DNA of 41,080 nucleotides from RUG13409 sp045616985 (GTDB lineage: Bacteria > Bacillota > Clostridia > Peptostreptococcales > Anaerovoracaceae), in assembly GCA_045616985.1 (NCBI GenBank), contig JAZLHU010000003.1, positions 1-41,080 on the forward strand, in the 5' to 3' direction. Positions 17,796 through 25,381 of this stretch are shown here, one piece after another; within the stretch, counting starts at the first letter, position 1; the number at the start of each line of letters is the position of its first letter. Position numbers and translations under genes: made by a program. Below the pieces are notes generated by a model that saw only the letters and a program-made list of their open reading frames with translations, was not told the origin of the DNA and searched no databases.

Positions 17796-19526
17796 ATGAA
17801 AAGATTAGTAGCTATTATGCTCGTTCTTTGCATGGTATTCTGCTTCGCTGCTTGCGGAGAACAGAAACAGGCAGAAAAGACGGGCGGAGATCCTGAAAAG
17901 GCTCTCACACTTGTAACAAGTGCATTCATCGATCCTGTTAAGGACTGGGCTCAGTACGACGAATTGATCGCAAAGATCAAGTCCGAGACAGACACAGCAA
18001 AGAGAACACAGATGATGCACGATGCAGAAGACATTCTTATGTCTAACTACTGCGTAATCCCACTCTATTACTACAACGACATCTATCTTCAGAAGCCTTA
18101 TGTAAGCGGAGTATATTCCAACGCTTTCGCTACAAAGTTCTTCATGTATGCAAAGATGGACAACGGTGCTGACGTTCTTAAGATCAACCTCGCTTCCGAG
18201 CCTGATTATCTTGACCCTGCACTCAACTCCTCCGTTGACGGTGCTTGCCTTGCTGCAAACTCCTTCTCCGGACTCTACACATACAATGCTGAAGGTAAGT
18301 GCGTTCCTGCATGTGCAGACAGCTACACAACAAATGCAGAGGGAACAGTTTACACAGTAAAGCTTAAGGAAGGTCTTAAGTGGTCCAACGGAGACAAGCT
18401 TGATGCCAACGATTTCGTATATTCATGGCAGAGAGCAGCTCTTCTCTCCACAGCTTCCGACTATGGCTATATGTATTCCGGATTTGACGGATACAGTGAC
18501 ACAGAGGATTCTCTCATCAACGTAAAGGCTGTTGATGCTAACACACTCGAGTTCACGCTCACAGCACCATGCGCTTACATGGAAGACCTTATGGCATTCC
18601 CGACATTCTATCCTGTTCACCAGGCTTCCGTAGAAAAGGCTGATCCGAACGGAACAGATCCCGGAAAGTGGTGCCAGGAAGCCGGATTCGTATGCAACGG
18701 ACCATTCGTATGCACAAAATGGGATCACGATGTTTCCATGACATACGCAAAGAATCCTAACTGGTACGATGCTGCAAACGTAAGCCTTAATGGACTTCAG
18801 TTCATGCTTTCCGCTGACGATACAGCAATTTATGCTGCATACAATGCCGGAGACATCGACTTTGCAGACTCTGTTCCGACAGATGAGGTTGCAAACCTTC
18901 TCAAGAACCCTGAATTCTACATCGTAGATGAGCTTGGTACATACTATGCTGCATTCAACTGCCAGAGCAAGCTCTTCGCGGATAAGACACCTGCACAGGC
19001 TGCTTGCATGAGAGAAGCATTCTCTCTCCTCATCGACAGAGACTACATCTGTGAGAACGTAGGACAGACAGGACAGGTTGCTGCTGATGCTTACATTCCA
19101 CTCGGAATGGCAGACGGCAACGGCGGCGTATTCAAGACAGCTTCCACAAAGGGATACTATGATGCATATGCAATCAACAACGATAAGGATGCTACAATTG
19201 CTAAGGCAATCGAGCTCCTCGAGGTTGCCGGTTACAAGTTCAAGGACGGAAAGCTTGATCCTTCCACACCGATCACGGTAGAATACCTCACAAACGAATC
19301 TTCCGGTCACATCGCAGTTGCTGAATCCATTCAGCAAGACTTCAAGCAGATCGGTATCGAACTTTCGATCGCTGTTCAGGACTGGAACGTATTCCTTGAA
19401 GAAAGAAAGAACGGAAACTTCGACTTCGCACGTGAAGGTTGGATTGCAGACTTCAACGACCCAATCAACATGCTCGAAATGTGGATTACAAACTCCGGAA
19501 ACAACGACTGCCAGTACGGTAGATAG
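17796..19526 (+). CDS. oppA: Extracytoplasmic solute-binding lipoprotein of the OppA family, apparently circularly permuted
   Basis: The 576-residue protein starts with a lipoprotein signal (KR, hydrophobic stretch, lipobox FAAC, acylated Cys20), so it is tethered outside the membrane and feeds OppBCDF. Residues about 126-576 follow the OppA order from the mature N-terminus (LASEPDYLDPALNSS, then WSNGDKLDANDFVYSWQR, GWIADFNDPINMLEMW, NNDCQYG) but stop right there. The expected C-terminal segment, the YDxLIAKxKxETDxxKR helix, DAEDILM, VIPLYYYND and KPYVSGVYS, is instead at residues 46-121, between the signal peptide and the mature start. This is a circular permutation of the family order. TAG at 19524-19526 is followed at once by a perfect terminator, so the end looks genuine. 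The ribosome site is AAAGGAG. The substrate is unknown. Confidence 0.85.
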   Translation: MKRLVAIMLVLCMVFCFAACGEQKQAEKTGGDPEKALTLVTSAFIDPVKDWAQYDELIAKIKSETDTAKRTQMMHDAEDILMSNYCVIPLYYYNDIYLQKPYVSGVYSNAFATKFFMYAKMDNGADVLKINLASEPDYLDPALNSSVDGACLAANSFSGLYTYNAEGKCVPACADSYTTNAEGTVYTVKLKEGLKWSNGDKLDANDFVYSWQRAALLSTASDYGYMYSGFDGYSDTEDSLINVKAVDANTLEFTLTAPCAYMEDLMAFPTFYPVHQASVEKADPNGTDPGKWCQEAGFVCNGPFVCTKWDHDVSMTYAKNPNWYDAANVSLNGLQFMLSADDTAIYAAYNAGDIDFADSVPTDEVANLLKNPEFYIVDELGTYYAAFNCQSKLFADKTPAQAACMREAFSLLIDRDYICENVGQTGQVAADAYIPLGMADGNGGVFKTASTKGYYDAYAINNDKDATIAKAIELLEVAGYKFKDGKLDPSTPITVEYLTNESSGHIAVAESIQQDFKQIGIELSIAVQDWNVFLEERKNGNFDFAREGWIADFNDPINMLEMWITNSGNNDCQYGR

Positions 19527-19541
19527 TTTTCAAAAAGTTAT

Positions 19542-19574
19542 GTGTCAATGGGCTATTGCCCATTGACACTTTTT
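19542..19574 (+). terminator. Terminator of the binding-protein gene
   Basis: A perfect 12-base stem (19542-19553 with 19558-19569, loop TATT) is followed by TTTTT at 19570-19574. The tRNA-Arg gene begins at the very next base. Confidence 0.92.
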
Positions 19575-19651
19575 GTGCCCGTAGCCCAGCTGAATAGAGC
19601 GTCGGACTCCGACTCCGAAGGCCGCGGGTTTGAATCCCGCCGGGCACACCA
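19575..19651 (+). tRNA. tRNA-Arg, anticodon CCG, with encoded CCA
   Basis: The 77-base gene has acceptor stem GTGCCCG with CGGGCAC, anticodon stem TCGGA with TCCGA, loop CTCCGAC giving anticodon CCG (reads CGG), and T arm GCGGG-TTTGAAT-CCCGC. The discriminator is A and CCA is encoded. The D stem has one mismatch, tolerated in arginine tRNAs. The 5' end abuts the T-tract of the preceding terminator, so the tRNA probably comes from readthrough transcripts or an unusual promoter inside the terminator. Confidence 0.95.
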
Positions 19652-19652
19652 G

Positions 19653-19677
19653 CTCCCCTTTCAGGGGGAGTTTTTTT
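19653..19677 (+). terminator. tRNA-Arg terminator
   Basis: CTCCCCT (19653-19659) pairs with AGGGGGAG (19663-19670) and is followed by seven T residues, only one base after the CCA end of the tRNA. Confidence 0.9.
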
Positions 19678-19679
19678 GA

Positions 19680-19708
19680 TTGACTATTCCGTATTAAAAG
19701 CATAGAAT
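19680..19708 (+). promoter_or_regulatory. Promoter of the CoA-transferase gene
   Basis: TTGACT at 19680-19685 and TAGAAT at 19703-19708 are 17 bases apart. A second -10-like TATAAT lies at 19716-19721 without a good -35. The -35 begins 3 bases after the tRNA terminator T-tract. Confidence 0.6.
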
Positions 19709-19744
19709 TATACTGTATAATTGTGTAGTACCAGGAGGTTAATT

Positions 19745-21376
19745 ATGGCAAAATTTATTACTGCTCAGGAAGCAGCAAAGCTGATTCCTGATGGCGCAAC
19801 AGTATGCCTTTCCGGTATGGGCCTTTCAGGCTGGCCTGAAGGACTCGGAATTGCAATCAGAGACAGTTTCAAAGAAACAGGACATCCCTGCAAGCTCAAC
19901 CTTAAGCAGGGTTCGGCTATGGGTGACTGGGGCTATGGAAACAACTTCATAGGCACAGACAGATGTCCGAGAGAAGACGGCCCTGATAACAGCAACGGCG
20001 TAAGAGGTGTTACAAGGCTTGGTGAAGCAGGTCCCGGACTTGTTGAAAAGTGGACGGGAGCTCACATCGGTTCAGCATATTCACTTTGTGCGCAGGTCCT
20101 CTCTAATGACATAGCAAGCTTCTGCATTCCGCAGGGTGTTGGGATCAACCTCTGGAGAGAAATCGGTGCAGGAAGACCCGGTCTCATCACAAAGACAGGT
20201 CTTGGTACGTTTGTTGACCCTCGTGTTGAGGGGGGCAAAATGAACCAGAAGGCAAAGGACTGCGGCGATGAAATCGTAAAGCTTATCGAATTCGAAGGCG
20301 AAGAATACCTCTTTTATCCTTCATTCCGGTGCGATGTTGCTCTCTTAAGAGGAACAATCGCTGATGAAAACGGAAACATTTCCTTTGCTCATGAATCAGT
20401 AGTAAACGAAGGCTACTCTGTTGCAAATGCTGTTAAGCACTGCGGCGGTATAGTAATAGTTCAGGTTGAATATCTTGCTAAGGCAGGCACGCTTAATCCA
20501 AAGGATATAAAGATCCCCTGCAACTTTGTGGATTACGTAGTTGTTGACCAGGATCCAAAGCACTGCTGGATGACAGAAGGTTATTACTATGAACCATCCT
20601 TCTGCGGCGACATCAAGAAGCCTCTCAACGCTATCGATCCGCTTCCGTTCGATGCAAGAAAGATTATTCTCCGCCGTGCGGCAATGGAGCTTCGTGATGG
20701 CAATATCGTAAACCTCGGCGTTGGTATGCCGGCTGAAATGGCAAAGGTTATCAACGAAGAAGGAAAGACGGATGACATCATCATGTCAACAGAGTCAGGT
20801 ATGATCGGCGGCGTTCCAAGTCCGCTTCCATCTTTCGGTTCTGCATATAACCCTGATGCAATCGTTACACCTAACGAAATGTTCGACCTTATCTCCGGCG
20901 GTCTTCTTGACTGCACATCCCTTGGTATCGGAGAGATCGATGCAGAAGGAAACAACAACGTATCCAGAATGGGCACAAGACTTACAGGCCCCGGCGGATT
21001 TGTTGATATCACAGCAACAACAAAGAAGGTTCTTTTCGTAGGAACACTCTTCGGCGAAAAGAAGATCAAGCACGAAGACGGCACGGTAGAGAAGAAGGAA
21101 TATCCGAAGTTCGTTGAGAAGGTCGGACAGATCACATTCTCCGGCAAGTATGCTCCTGACACACAGGATGTATTCTACATTACTGAAAGAGCCGTATTTA
21201 AGCTTATCGACCACGTACTTACACTTATTGAAATCGCACCGGGCATGGATCTTGAAAAGGACATCATCGCTCATATGGGATTCAGACCTGTAGTTGCAAA
21301 GGACCTCAAGGAAATGCCTGCTGAAATATTCAAGGAAACATGGGGCGGTCTTGCTAAGTACATGGAACAGAAATAG
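19745..21376 (+). CDS. Family I CoA-transferase, propionate/acetoacetate CoA-transferase type (YdiF/Pct-like)
   Basis: Such enzymes move CoA between short-chain acids, for example from acetyl- or propionyl-CoA to lactate, acetoacetate or butyrate. Both halves (alpha and beta) are fused in one 543-residue chain. The first half runs from AQEAAKLIPDGATVCLSG. The second starts near residue 300 at RRAAMELRDGNIVNLGVGMP and holds the catalytic Glu in STESGMIGG near residue 349. Cys-rich stretches and the GTRLTGPGGFVDI segment are family features. ATG 19745 is chosen because AGGAGG lies 6 bases upstream; an in-frame TTG at 19721 lacks a site. The gene is 47 bases before an acyl-CoA dehydrogenase gene. 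The exact acid pair is not readable from the sequence. Confidence 0.9.
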   Translation: MAKFITAQEAAKLIPDGATVCLSGMGLSGWPEGLGIAIRDSFKETGHPCKLNLKQGSAMGDWGYGNNFIGTDRCPREDGPDNSNGVRGVTRLGEAGPGLVEKWTGAHIGSAYSLCAQVLSNDIASFCIPQGVGINLWREIGAGRPGLITKTGLGTFVDPRVEGGKMNQKAKDCGDEIVKLIEFEGEEYLFYPSFRCDVALLRGTIADENGNISFAHESVVNEGYSVANAVKHCGGIVIVQVEYLAKAGTLNPKDIKIPCNFVDYVVVDQDPKHCWMTEGYYYEPSFCGDIKKPLNAIDPLPFDARKIILRRAAMELRDGNIVNLGVGMPAEMAKVINEEGKTDDIIMSTESGMIGGVPSPLPSFGSAYNPDAIVTPNEMFDLISGGLLDCTSLGIGEIDAEGNNNVSRMGTRLTGPGGFVDITATTKKVLFVGTLFGEKKIKHEDGTVEKKEYPKFVEKVGQITFSGKYAPDTQDVFYITERAVFKLIDHVLTLIEIAPGMDLEKDIIAHMGFRPVVAKDLKEMPAEIFKETWGGLAKYMEQK

Positions 21377-21423
21377 TTATTGTTATATTTCATGAAATAT
21401 TTAACGAATAGGAGAGAAAAATT

Positions 21424-22560
21424 ATGGCAGTACTTTATTTTAACGAGGATCATGAAGGCATCCGCGACATGGTAGCAGAATTTGCCGAAAAGACCCTCGC
21501 ACCAATCAGACACGAAGTTGATGAAACAGAAAAGCTTCCCGAAGATGTCATCGAAACAATGAAGGAAATGGGTCTTATGGGACTCCTTATTCCTGAAGAG
21601 TACGGCGGAGCGGGAATGGACCTCAGAGCATATGCGCTCGTAACAGAACAGCTCTGCAAGGAATGTCCTGCAGCTTCCATTTACATTTCAGCTCTTTCCT
21701 GCGAACCGATCCTTTATGGCGGTACAGACGAGCAGAAGGCTAAGTATCTCCCGGGTGTAGCATCCGGCGAAACAGTTATAGCATTCGGCCTTACAGAACC
21801 TGGCGCCGGCTCTGATGCTGCTTCCATTCAGACAAAGGCAGTTAAGGACGGACACGACTACATCCTCAACGGAAGAAAGACATTCATTTCGCTTGCTCCT
21901 GTAGCAGATTACACGATCGTTTATGCTAAGACTGCTCCTGAACTCGGTGTAAAGGGAATTTCCGCATTCATCGTTGATATGAAGCTTCCGGGCGTATCCA
22001 CAGGTAAGCCGGAAGAAAAGATGGGCCAGAAGGGCGCTCCTGTTTCTGACGTTATTCTCGAAGATGTTCGCGTTCCTGCAAGCTGCATGGTTGGCGAAGA
22101 AAACCTCGGCTTCATCAATGCTATGAAGACACTTAACAATGGTCGTACAGGCGTTGCTTCCATGGCAATCGGTATGATGGAAAAGGCTCTTGAACTTGCC
22201 GTTGCATACTCTAAGGAAAGAGTTCAGTTCGGAAAGCCGCTCTGCAAGCACCAGGCTATCGCATTCATGCTCGCAGAAATGAAGACGAAGCTCGAAGCTG
22301 CAAGAGAACTCGTATACCATGCTGCATACGAAGTTGATATGAAGGAAAAGGATGCTACAATGTATGCATCTATGGCTAAGTTCTTCGCTTGCGAAACAGC
22401 AATCGACGTAATCAGCAAGGCACTTCAGATCTTCGGCGGATATGGTTATTCAAGAGAATACCAGATTGAACAGATTTACAGAGACATCCGTGTTTGCTCA
22501 ATTTACGAAGGCTCTTCTCAGGTTCAGGAAATCGTTATTTCCGGAGCTCTCCTCAAGTAA
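21424..22560 (+). CDS. Short-chain acyl-CoA dehydrogenase
   Basis: This FAD enzyme interconverts saturated and 2,3-unsaturated acyl-CoA. The 378-residue protein matches the butyryl-CoA dehydrogenase class: FGLTEPGAGSDAASIQT near residue 121, RVQFGKPLCKHQAIAFMLAEM, and YGYSREYQIEQIYRDIRV near the end. The base Glu is in IYEGSSQVQE, near residue 362. No etfA or etfB gene lies in the window, so its electron partner must be encoded elsewhere. Together with the CoA-transferase, it could act in butyrate, propionate (acrylate-type) or fatty-acid metabolism. The ribosome site is AGGAGAG. A terminator at 22589-22620 ends the pair. Confidence 0.93.
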   Translation: MAVLYFNEDHEGIRDMVAEFAEKTLAPIRHEVDETEKLPEDVIETMKEMGLMGLLIPEEYGGAGMDLRAYALVTEQLCKECPAASIYISALSCEPILYGGTDEQKAKYLPGVASGETVIAFGLTEPGAGSDAASIQTKAVKDGHDYILNGRKTFISLAPVADYTIVYAKTAPELGVKGISAFIVDMKLPGVSTGKPEEKMGQKGAPVSDVILEDVRVPASCMVGEENLGFINAMKTLNNGRTGVASMAIGMMEKALELAVAYSKERVQFGKPLCKHQAIAFMLAEMKTKLEAARELVYHAAYEVDMKEKDATMYASMAKFFACETAIDVISKALQIFGGYGYSREYQIEQIYRDIRVCSIYEGSSQVQEIVISGALLK

Positions 22561-22588
22561 TCGGGAAAATCGAAAAATCAAACATTGC

Positions 22589-22620
22589 AAAGGAGCAGGG
22601 CAAATGTCCTGCTCCTTTTT
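22589..22620 (+). terminator. Terminator after the acyl-CoA dehydrogenase gene
   Basis: An 11-base stem (22589-22599 with 22608-22618) is followed by T residues to 22620; the loop has 8 bases. Confidence 0.92.
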
Positions 22621-22686
22621 ATGCCATTATGTTCGGAAAAGTATGGTAGAATATAGTAAATATGCAGAATGAAAAAAGGTATAAAA

Positions 22687-23607
22687 ATGAACGGACTTGA
22701 ACTTTGCAGAAAGTATTTTGAGGAAGTAGGAAGACCGGCAATCGAAAAGGCTTGCCCTGAAGTAATCGGAAGGGCAGCGTTTGGTCTGGTTGGCGAAGGC
22801 TCAGAGTGCTTTGGCTTTGATGATGAAATATCAAGAGACCACGACTGGGGTCCCGGATTTTGTATTTGGCTTTCAAATGAAGATTATACAAAATACGGTC
22901 AGCTTCTTTCAGAAGTATATGATGCGCTTCCCAAAGAGTTTATGGGATTTAAAAGGCTCCGCCAGTCTGATATGACATCAGACAGAGTGGGGGTAATGTC
23001 GATTGAAAGCTTTTATTGCAGATATACGGGCTTAAACCGTGCGCCAGAGGTCCTGTCAGAGTGGCGCTTTCTTCCTGACTCCAATTTTGCAGTTGTAACA
23101 AACGGACAGGTCTGGGAGGATGGCCTTGGACAGTTTACCGGAATCAGAAATAAAATACTTGCTCATTATCCGGAGGACGTCCGCAGAAAAAAGCTTTCAC
23201 ACCATGCAGCCGTTGCTGCTCAGTCGGGGCAGTATAATTTCTACCGCTGCGAAAAGCGTGGTGACAAGGTATCCGCCTTTCAGTCCAAGTCAATTTTTAT
23301 TGAACATACACAGGCTCTTGTTTTTCTTCTTAATTTGCGCTTTCGCCCTTACTATAAGTGGACCAACTCGCTTATGAAGCAGCTTCCCGTGCTCGGGGCT
23401 GAGGTTTCATCTCTTGGCGAAAGGCTTACAGAAGGCGGTCCTGATTCCGGAGGAATCATCGAAGAGATATCATCCCTTATCATAAATGAATTCAAAACGC
23501 AGGGGTTCTCATCCTCATCAAGCGATTTTCTTATGGATCATGCCTTTGAAATAAAAGGAAAGATATCCGATCCCGCAATCAGAAATTCTCACATAATGGA
23601 TCAGTAG
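22687..23607 (+). CDS. DUF4037-family nucleotidyltransferase-like protein
   Basis: The 306-residue protein has GLVGEGSECFGFDDEIS followed by RDHDWGPGF near residues 33-57. This is a nucleotidyltransferase-type motif (GS...D-x-D) characteristic of DUF4037 proteins. The remainder is helical with conserved RNKILAHYPEDVRRKK and HTQALVFLLN stretches, as in a helical C-terminal domain. The substrate is not known. ATG 22687 is preferred (AAAGGT 7 bases upstream); an in-frame ATG at 22669 has no ribosome site. TAGAAT at 22647-22652 with TGG before it may be its -10 box. The gene converges on the DUF4125 gene with 13 bases between the stop codons and no terminator. Confidence 0.72.
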   Translation: MNGLELCRKYFEEVGRPAIEKACPEVIGRAAFGLVGEGSECFGFDDEISRDHDWGPGFCIWLSNEDYTKYGQLLSEVYDALPKEFMGFKRLRQSDMTSDRVGVMSIESFYCRYTGLNRAPEVLSEWRFLPDSNFAVVTNGQVWEDGLGQFTGIRNKILAHYPEDVRRKKLSHHAAVAAQSGQYNFYRCEKRGDKVSAFQSKSIFIEHTQALVFLLNLRFRPYYKWTNSLMKQLPVLGAEVSSLGERLTEGGPDSGGIIEEISSLIINEFKTQGFSSSSSDFLMDHAFEIKGKISDPAIRNSHIMDQ

Positions 23608-23620
23608 AATTCGGGTTTAC

Positions 23621-24283
23621 CTATTCTATGCCGCAGCAGCCGCAGCCCGGCTCAGCTTCAATGCCCATTTCATTCATGAACTGTTGTGCCATTGCGGCTT
23701 CTGCCTCGTCCATATTCTTGTAGCCAAGGCAGGTTACCGAGTTTTCCTGAATCTTATATACAATGTCGATGCCCTGAGCCTCAAGGTTTTTAATATGCCT
23801 AAGGAAGCAGTGCAGTGTATTTTCGGAGAAGGTTGTAAGTTCGCATGTCTGATATGTTTCAACTGAAGACCAGCCTTTTTCTTCGGATGCAAGAAGAGGT
23901 CTTCCGCCCAGAGCAAGCACAGGATACTTTTTTCTCAGGTTCTCTGTCTGCTTAAGCATAATATCCCAGATATCTGTAACCAGTTTTTTCTTTTCCTCGG
24001 ATACCGGAGGAAGGTCCCTGCCGAAGATTGCGAATTTTTCCGGTTCGCTGTTTTCCATCATTCTTATGTACTTTTCGCGGAGCATATTTCTATGTTCTTT
24101 TTCGGACAGCTTAAGGTCTTCAAGATAGGAAGAGAGGCTTTCGTCGTCCCACATCTTAAACTGCGCTGTTCTCATTTTAAGGAATGTTGGTTTTTGCTCC
24201 TGGCAGCTTACGCGTTCTTCGCCGTTTACGGTTCTGAACTGTTCCCATTCTATATCAAGTATTTGGTTTAATAATTCGCTCAC
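23621..24283 (-). CDS. DUF4125-family protein
   Basis: The 220-residue protein of unknown function matches the DUF4125 family by its IEWEQFRTVNGEERVSCQ opening and MWDDESLSSYLEDL, and by the region following DIVYKIQ. It is soluble and rich in charged helices. It ends in GCGCCGIE, with cysteines 214, 216 and 217 that could bind a metal or take part in redox. The start is GTG at 24281-24283. GGAGGA at the end of the upstream activase gene fits it, and only one base separates that stop from this start, so the two are translationally coupled. A role with the activase is inferred from this tight coupling. Confidence 0.75.
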   Translation of the reverse strand: MSELLNQILDIEWEQFRTVNGEERVSCQEQKPTFLKMRTAQFKMWDDESLSSYLEDLKLSEKEHRNMLREKYIRMMENSEPEKFAIFGRDLPPVSEEKKKLVTDIWDIMLKQTENLRKKYPVLALGGRPLLASEEKGWSSVETYQTCELTTFSENTLHCFLRHIKNLEAQGIDIVYKIQENSVTCLGYKNMDEAEAAMAQQFMNEMGIEAEPGCGCCGIE

Positions 24284-24284
24284 T

Positions 24285-25235
24285 TTATCCTCCGATTTTG
24301 CAAGGCTGGCCTATTTCTTCAACCAGGGCTTTTAAAGAATTCATATGTTCGTCGCTTGGGACAATGATATCGATTTTATCGTCGACGCCAAGGCTTTCGT
24401 TTTTGGACTTTCCGAGTCTGTGCGCCGGAAGAAGGTTGACCATAACATCAGGTCCGAGCTCTTTGGCAAATTCTGCTGTTGCAAGGATGTTCTCCGGAGA
24501 GTCATTATATCCCGGAATGGTCGGAACTCTGATTATTACGGGAACATGTAAATCCTTGCAGATATGTCTGATATTTTCAAGAATATGCACATTTGGTACG
24601 CCGGTATATTTTTCGTGAAGGATATTGTCCATGCACTTTACATCCAGCAGCCCAAGGTCTATATGGGGGAATACCTCGTCAATTACATCCCTTGATGCAA
24701 AGGATGATGTTTCAATACAGGTATGTATTCCTTCTGCATGTGCGGCTTTTAAAAGATTTGCGGTAAAGTGCGGCTGAGAAAGGGCTTCTCCTCCGGAAAC
24801 GGTCATTCCACCACCGGAGCCGTCATAGAAAAGCTTATCCTTTTTTACCTTGTCTATAACCTCGCGGACGCTCATTATTTTGCCTGCAATTTCCCTTGCT
24901 TCGTTTGGGCAGACGGGAACGCATTTTCCGCAGTCGGTGCAAAGGCTTCTGTCTGTGATGGCAATCATCTTTTGTTTTTCGCCTTCACCGTAAGGTCCTA
25001 TTGCTGTTGCTTTGTTTGGACACAAATCAATGCACTGTCCGCAGCCTGTGCATTTGGACGAATATGTCATAAGCTGAGGCTTAAGCAGATTTGATTCCGG
25101 ATTTGAGCACCAAAGGCAGCGCAAAGGACAACCCTTGATAAATACCGTTGTTCTGATTCCCGGCCCATCATGAATGCAATATGTTTGAATGTTGAAGACC
25201 GTTGCCTGAACGTCGTAATCAATTTCCAAAGCCAT
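24285..25235 (-). CDS. Glycyl-radical-enzyme activating radical-SAM protein with two ferredoxin clusters
   Basis: Such activases use a 4Fe-4S cluster and S-adenosylmethionine to place a radical on a glycine of a partner enzyme. The 316-residue protein has the radical-SAM cysteines C36-x3-C40-x2-C43 in GCPLRCLWC. An inserted pair of ferredoxin sets follows (C62, C65, C68, C72 and C99, C102, C105, C109), then the SAM-binding GGGMTVSGGEAL. This domain order is that of activases for glycerol dehydratase, choline lyase and hydroxyphenylacetate decarboxylase type enzymes. No glycyl radical enzyme (its RVxGY motif near a C-terminus) is in the window. The start has CGGAGAT upstream. It heads a two-gene minus-strand operon with the DUF4125 gene. 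Confidence 0.92.
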   Translation of the reverse strand: MALEIDYDVQATVFNIQTYCIHDGPGIRTTVFIKGCPLRCLWCSNPESNLLKPQLMTYSSKCTGCGQCIDLCPNKATAIGPYGEGEKQKMIAITDRSLCTDCGKCVPVCPNEAREIAGKIMSVREVIDKVKKDKLFYDGSGGGMTVSGGEALSQPHFTANLLKAAHAEGIHTCIETSSFASRDVIDEVFPHIDLGLLDVKCMDNILHEKYTGVPNVHILENIRHICKDLHVPVIIRVPTIPGYNDSPENILATAEFAKELGPDVMVNLLPAHRLGKSKNESLGVDDKIDIIVPSDEHMNSLKALVEEIGQPCKIGG

Positions 25236-25273
25236 ATCTATCTCCGTTCCGTGTATATAAGCTGTGCCTCAGA

Positions 25274-25317
25274 TCAAATTCAAGCGAGCTTGATTTGACT
25301 CCTCGGCTTCGATTATA
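25274..25317 (-). promoter_or_regulatory. Activase promoter and 5' leader hairpin
   Basis: The minus strand has TATAAT (plus positions 25312-25317) with no good -35. A hairpin (25274-25285 with 25288-25298, one bulge, loop CGAG) lies where the transcript would begin. It has no T-tract, so it is more likely an operator or RNA-stability element than a terminator. Confidence 0.4.
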
Positions 25318-25342
25318 AACCAAGTTCATATAAACTTCATAA

Positions 25343-25371
25343 TATTGTGATATATGTTATTATGTTATAAT
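25343..25371 (+). promoter_or_regulatory. ABC exporter promoter
   Basis: TATTGT at 25343-25348 and TATAAT at 25366-25371 are 17 bases apart; TGT at 25363-25365 makes an extended -10 box. Confidence 0.55.
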
Positions 25372-25381
25372 ATACCACATA

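Noticed and set aside
17796..19526. Frameshifted or truncated oppA gene
   Set aside because: The frame is continuous over 576 codons, the missing C-terminal segment is present at the N-terminus, and a terminator follows the stop directly; permutation explains all of this better.
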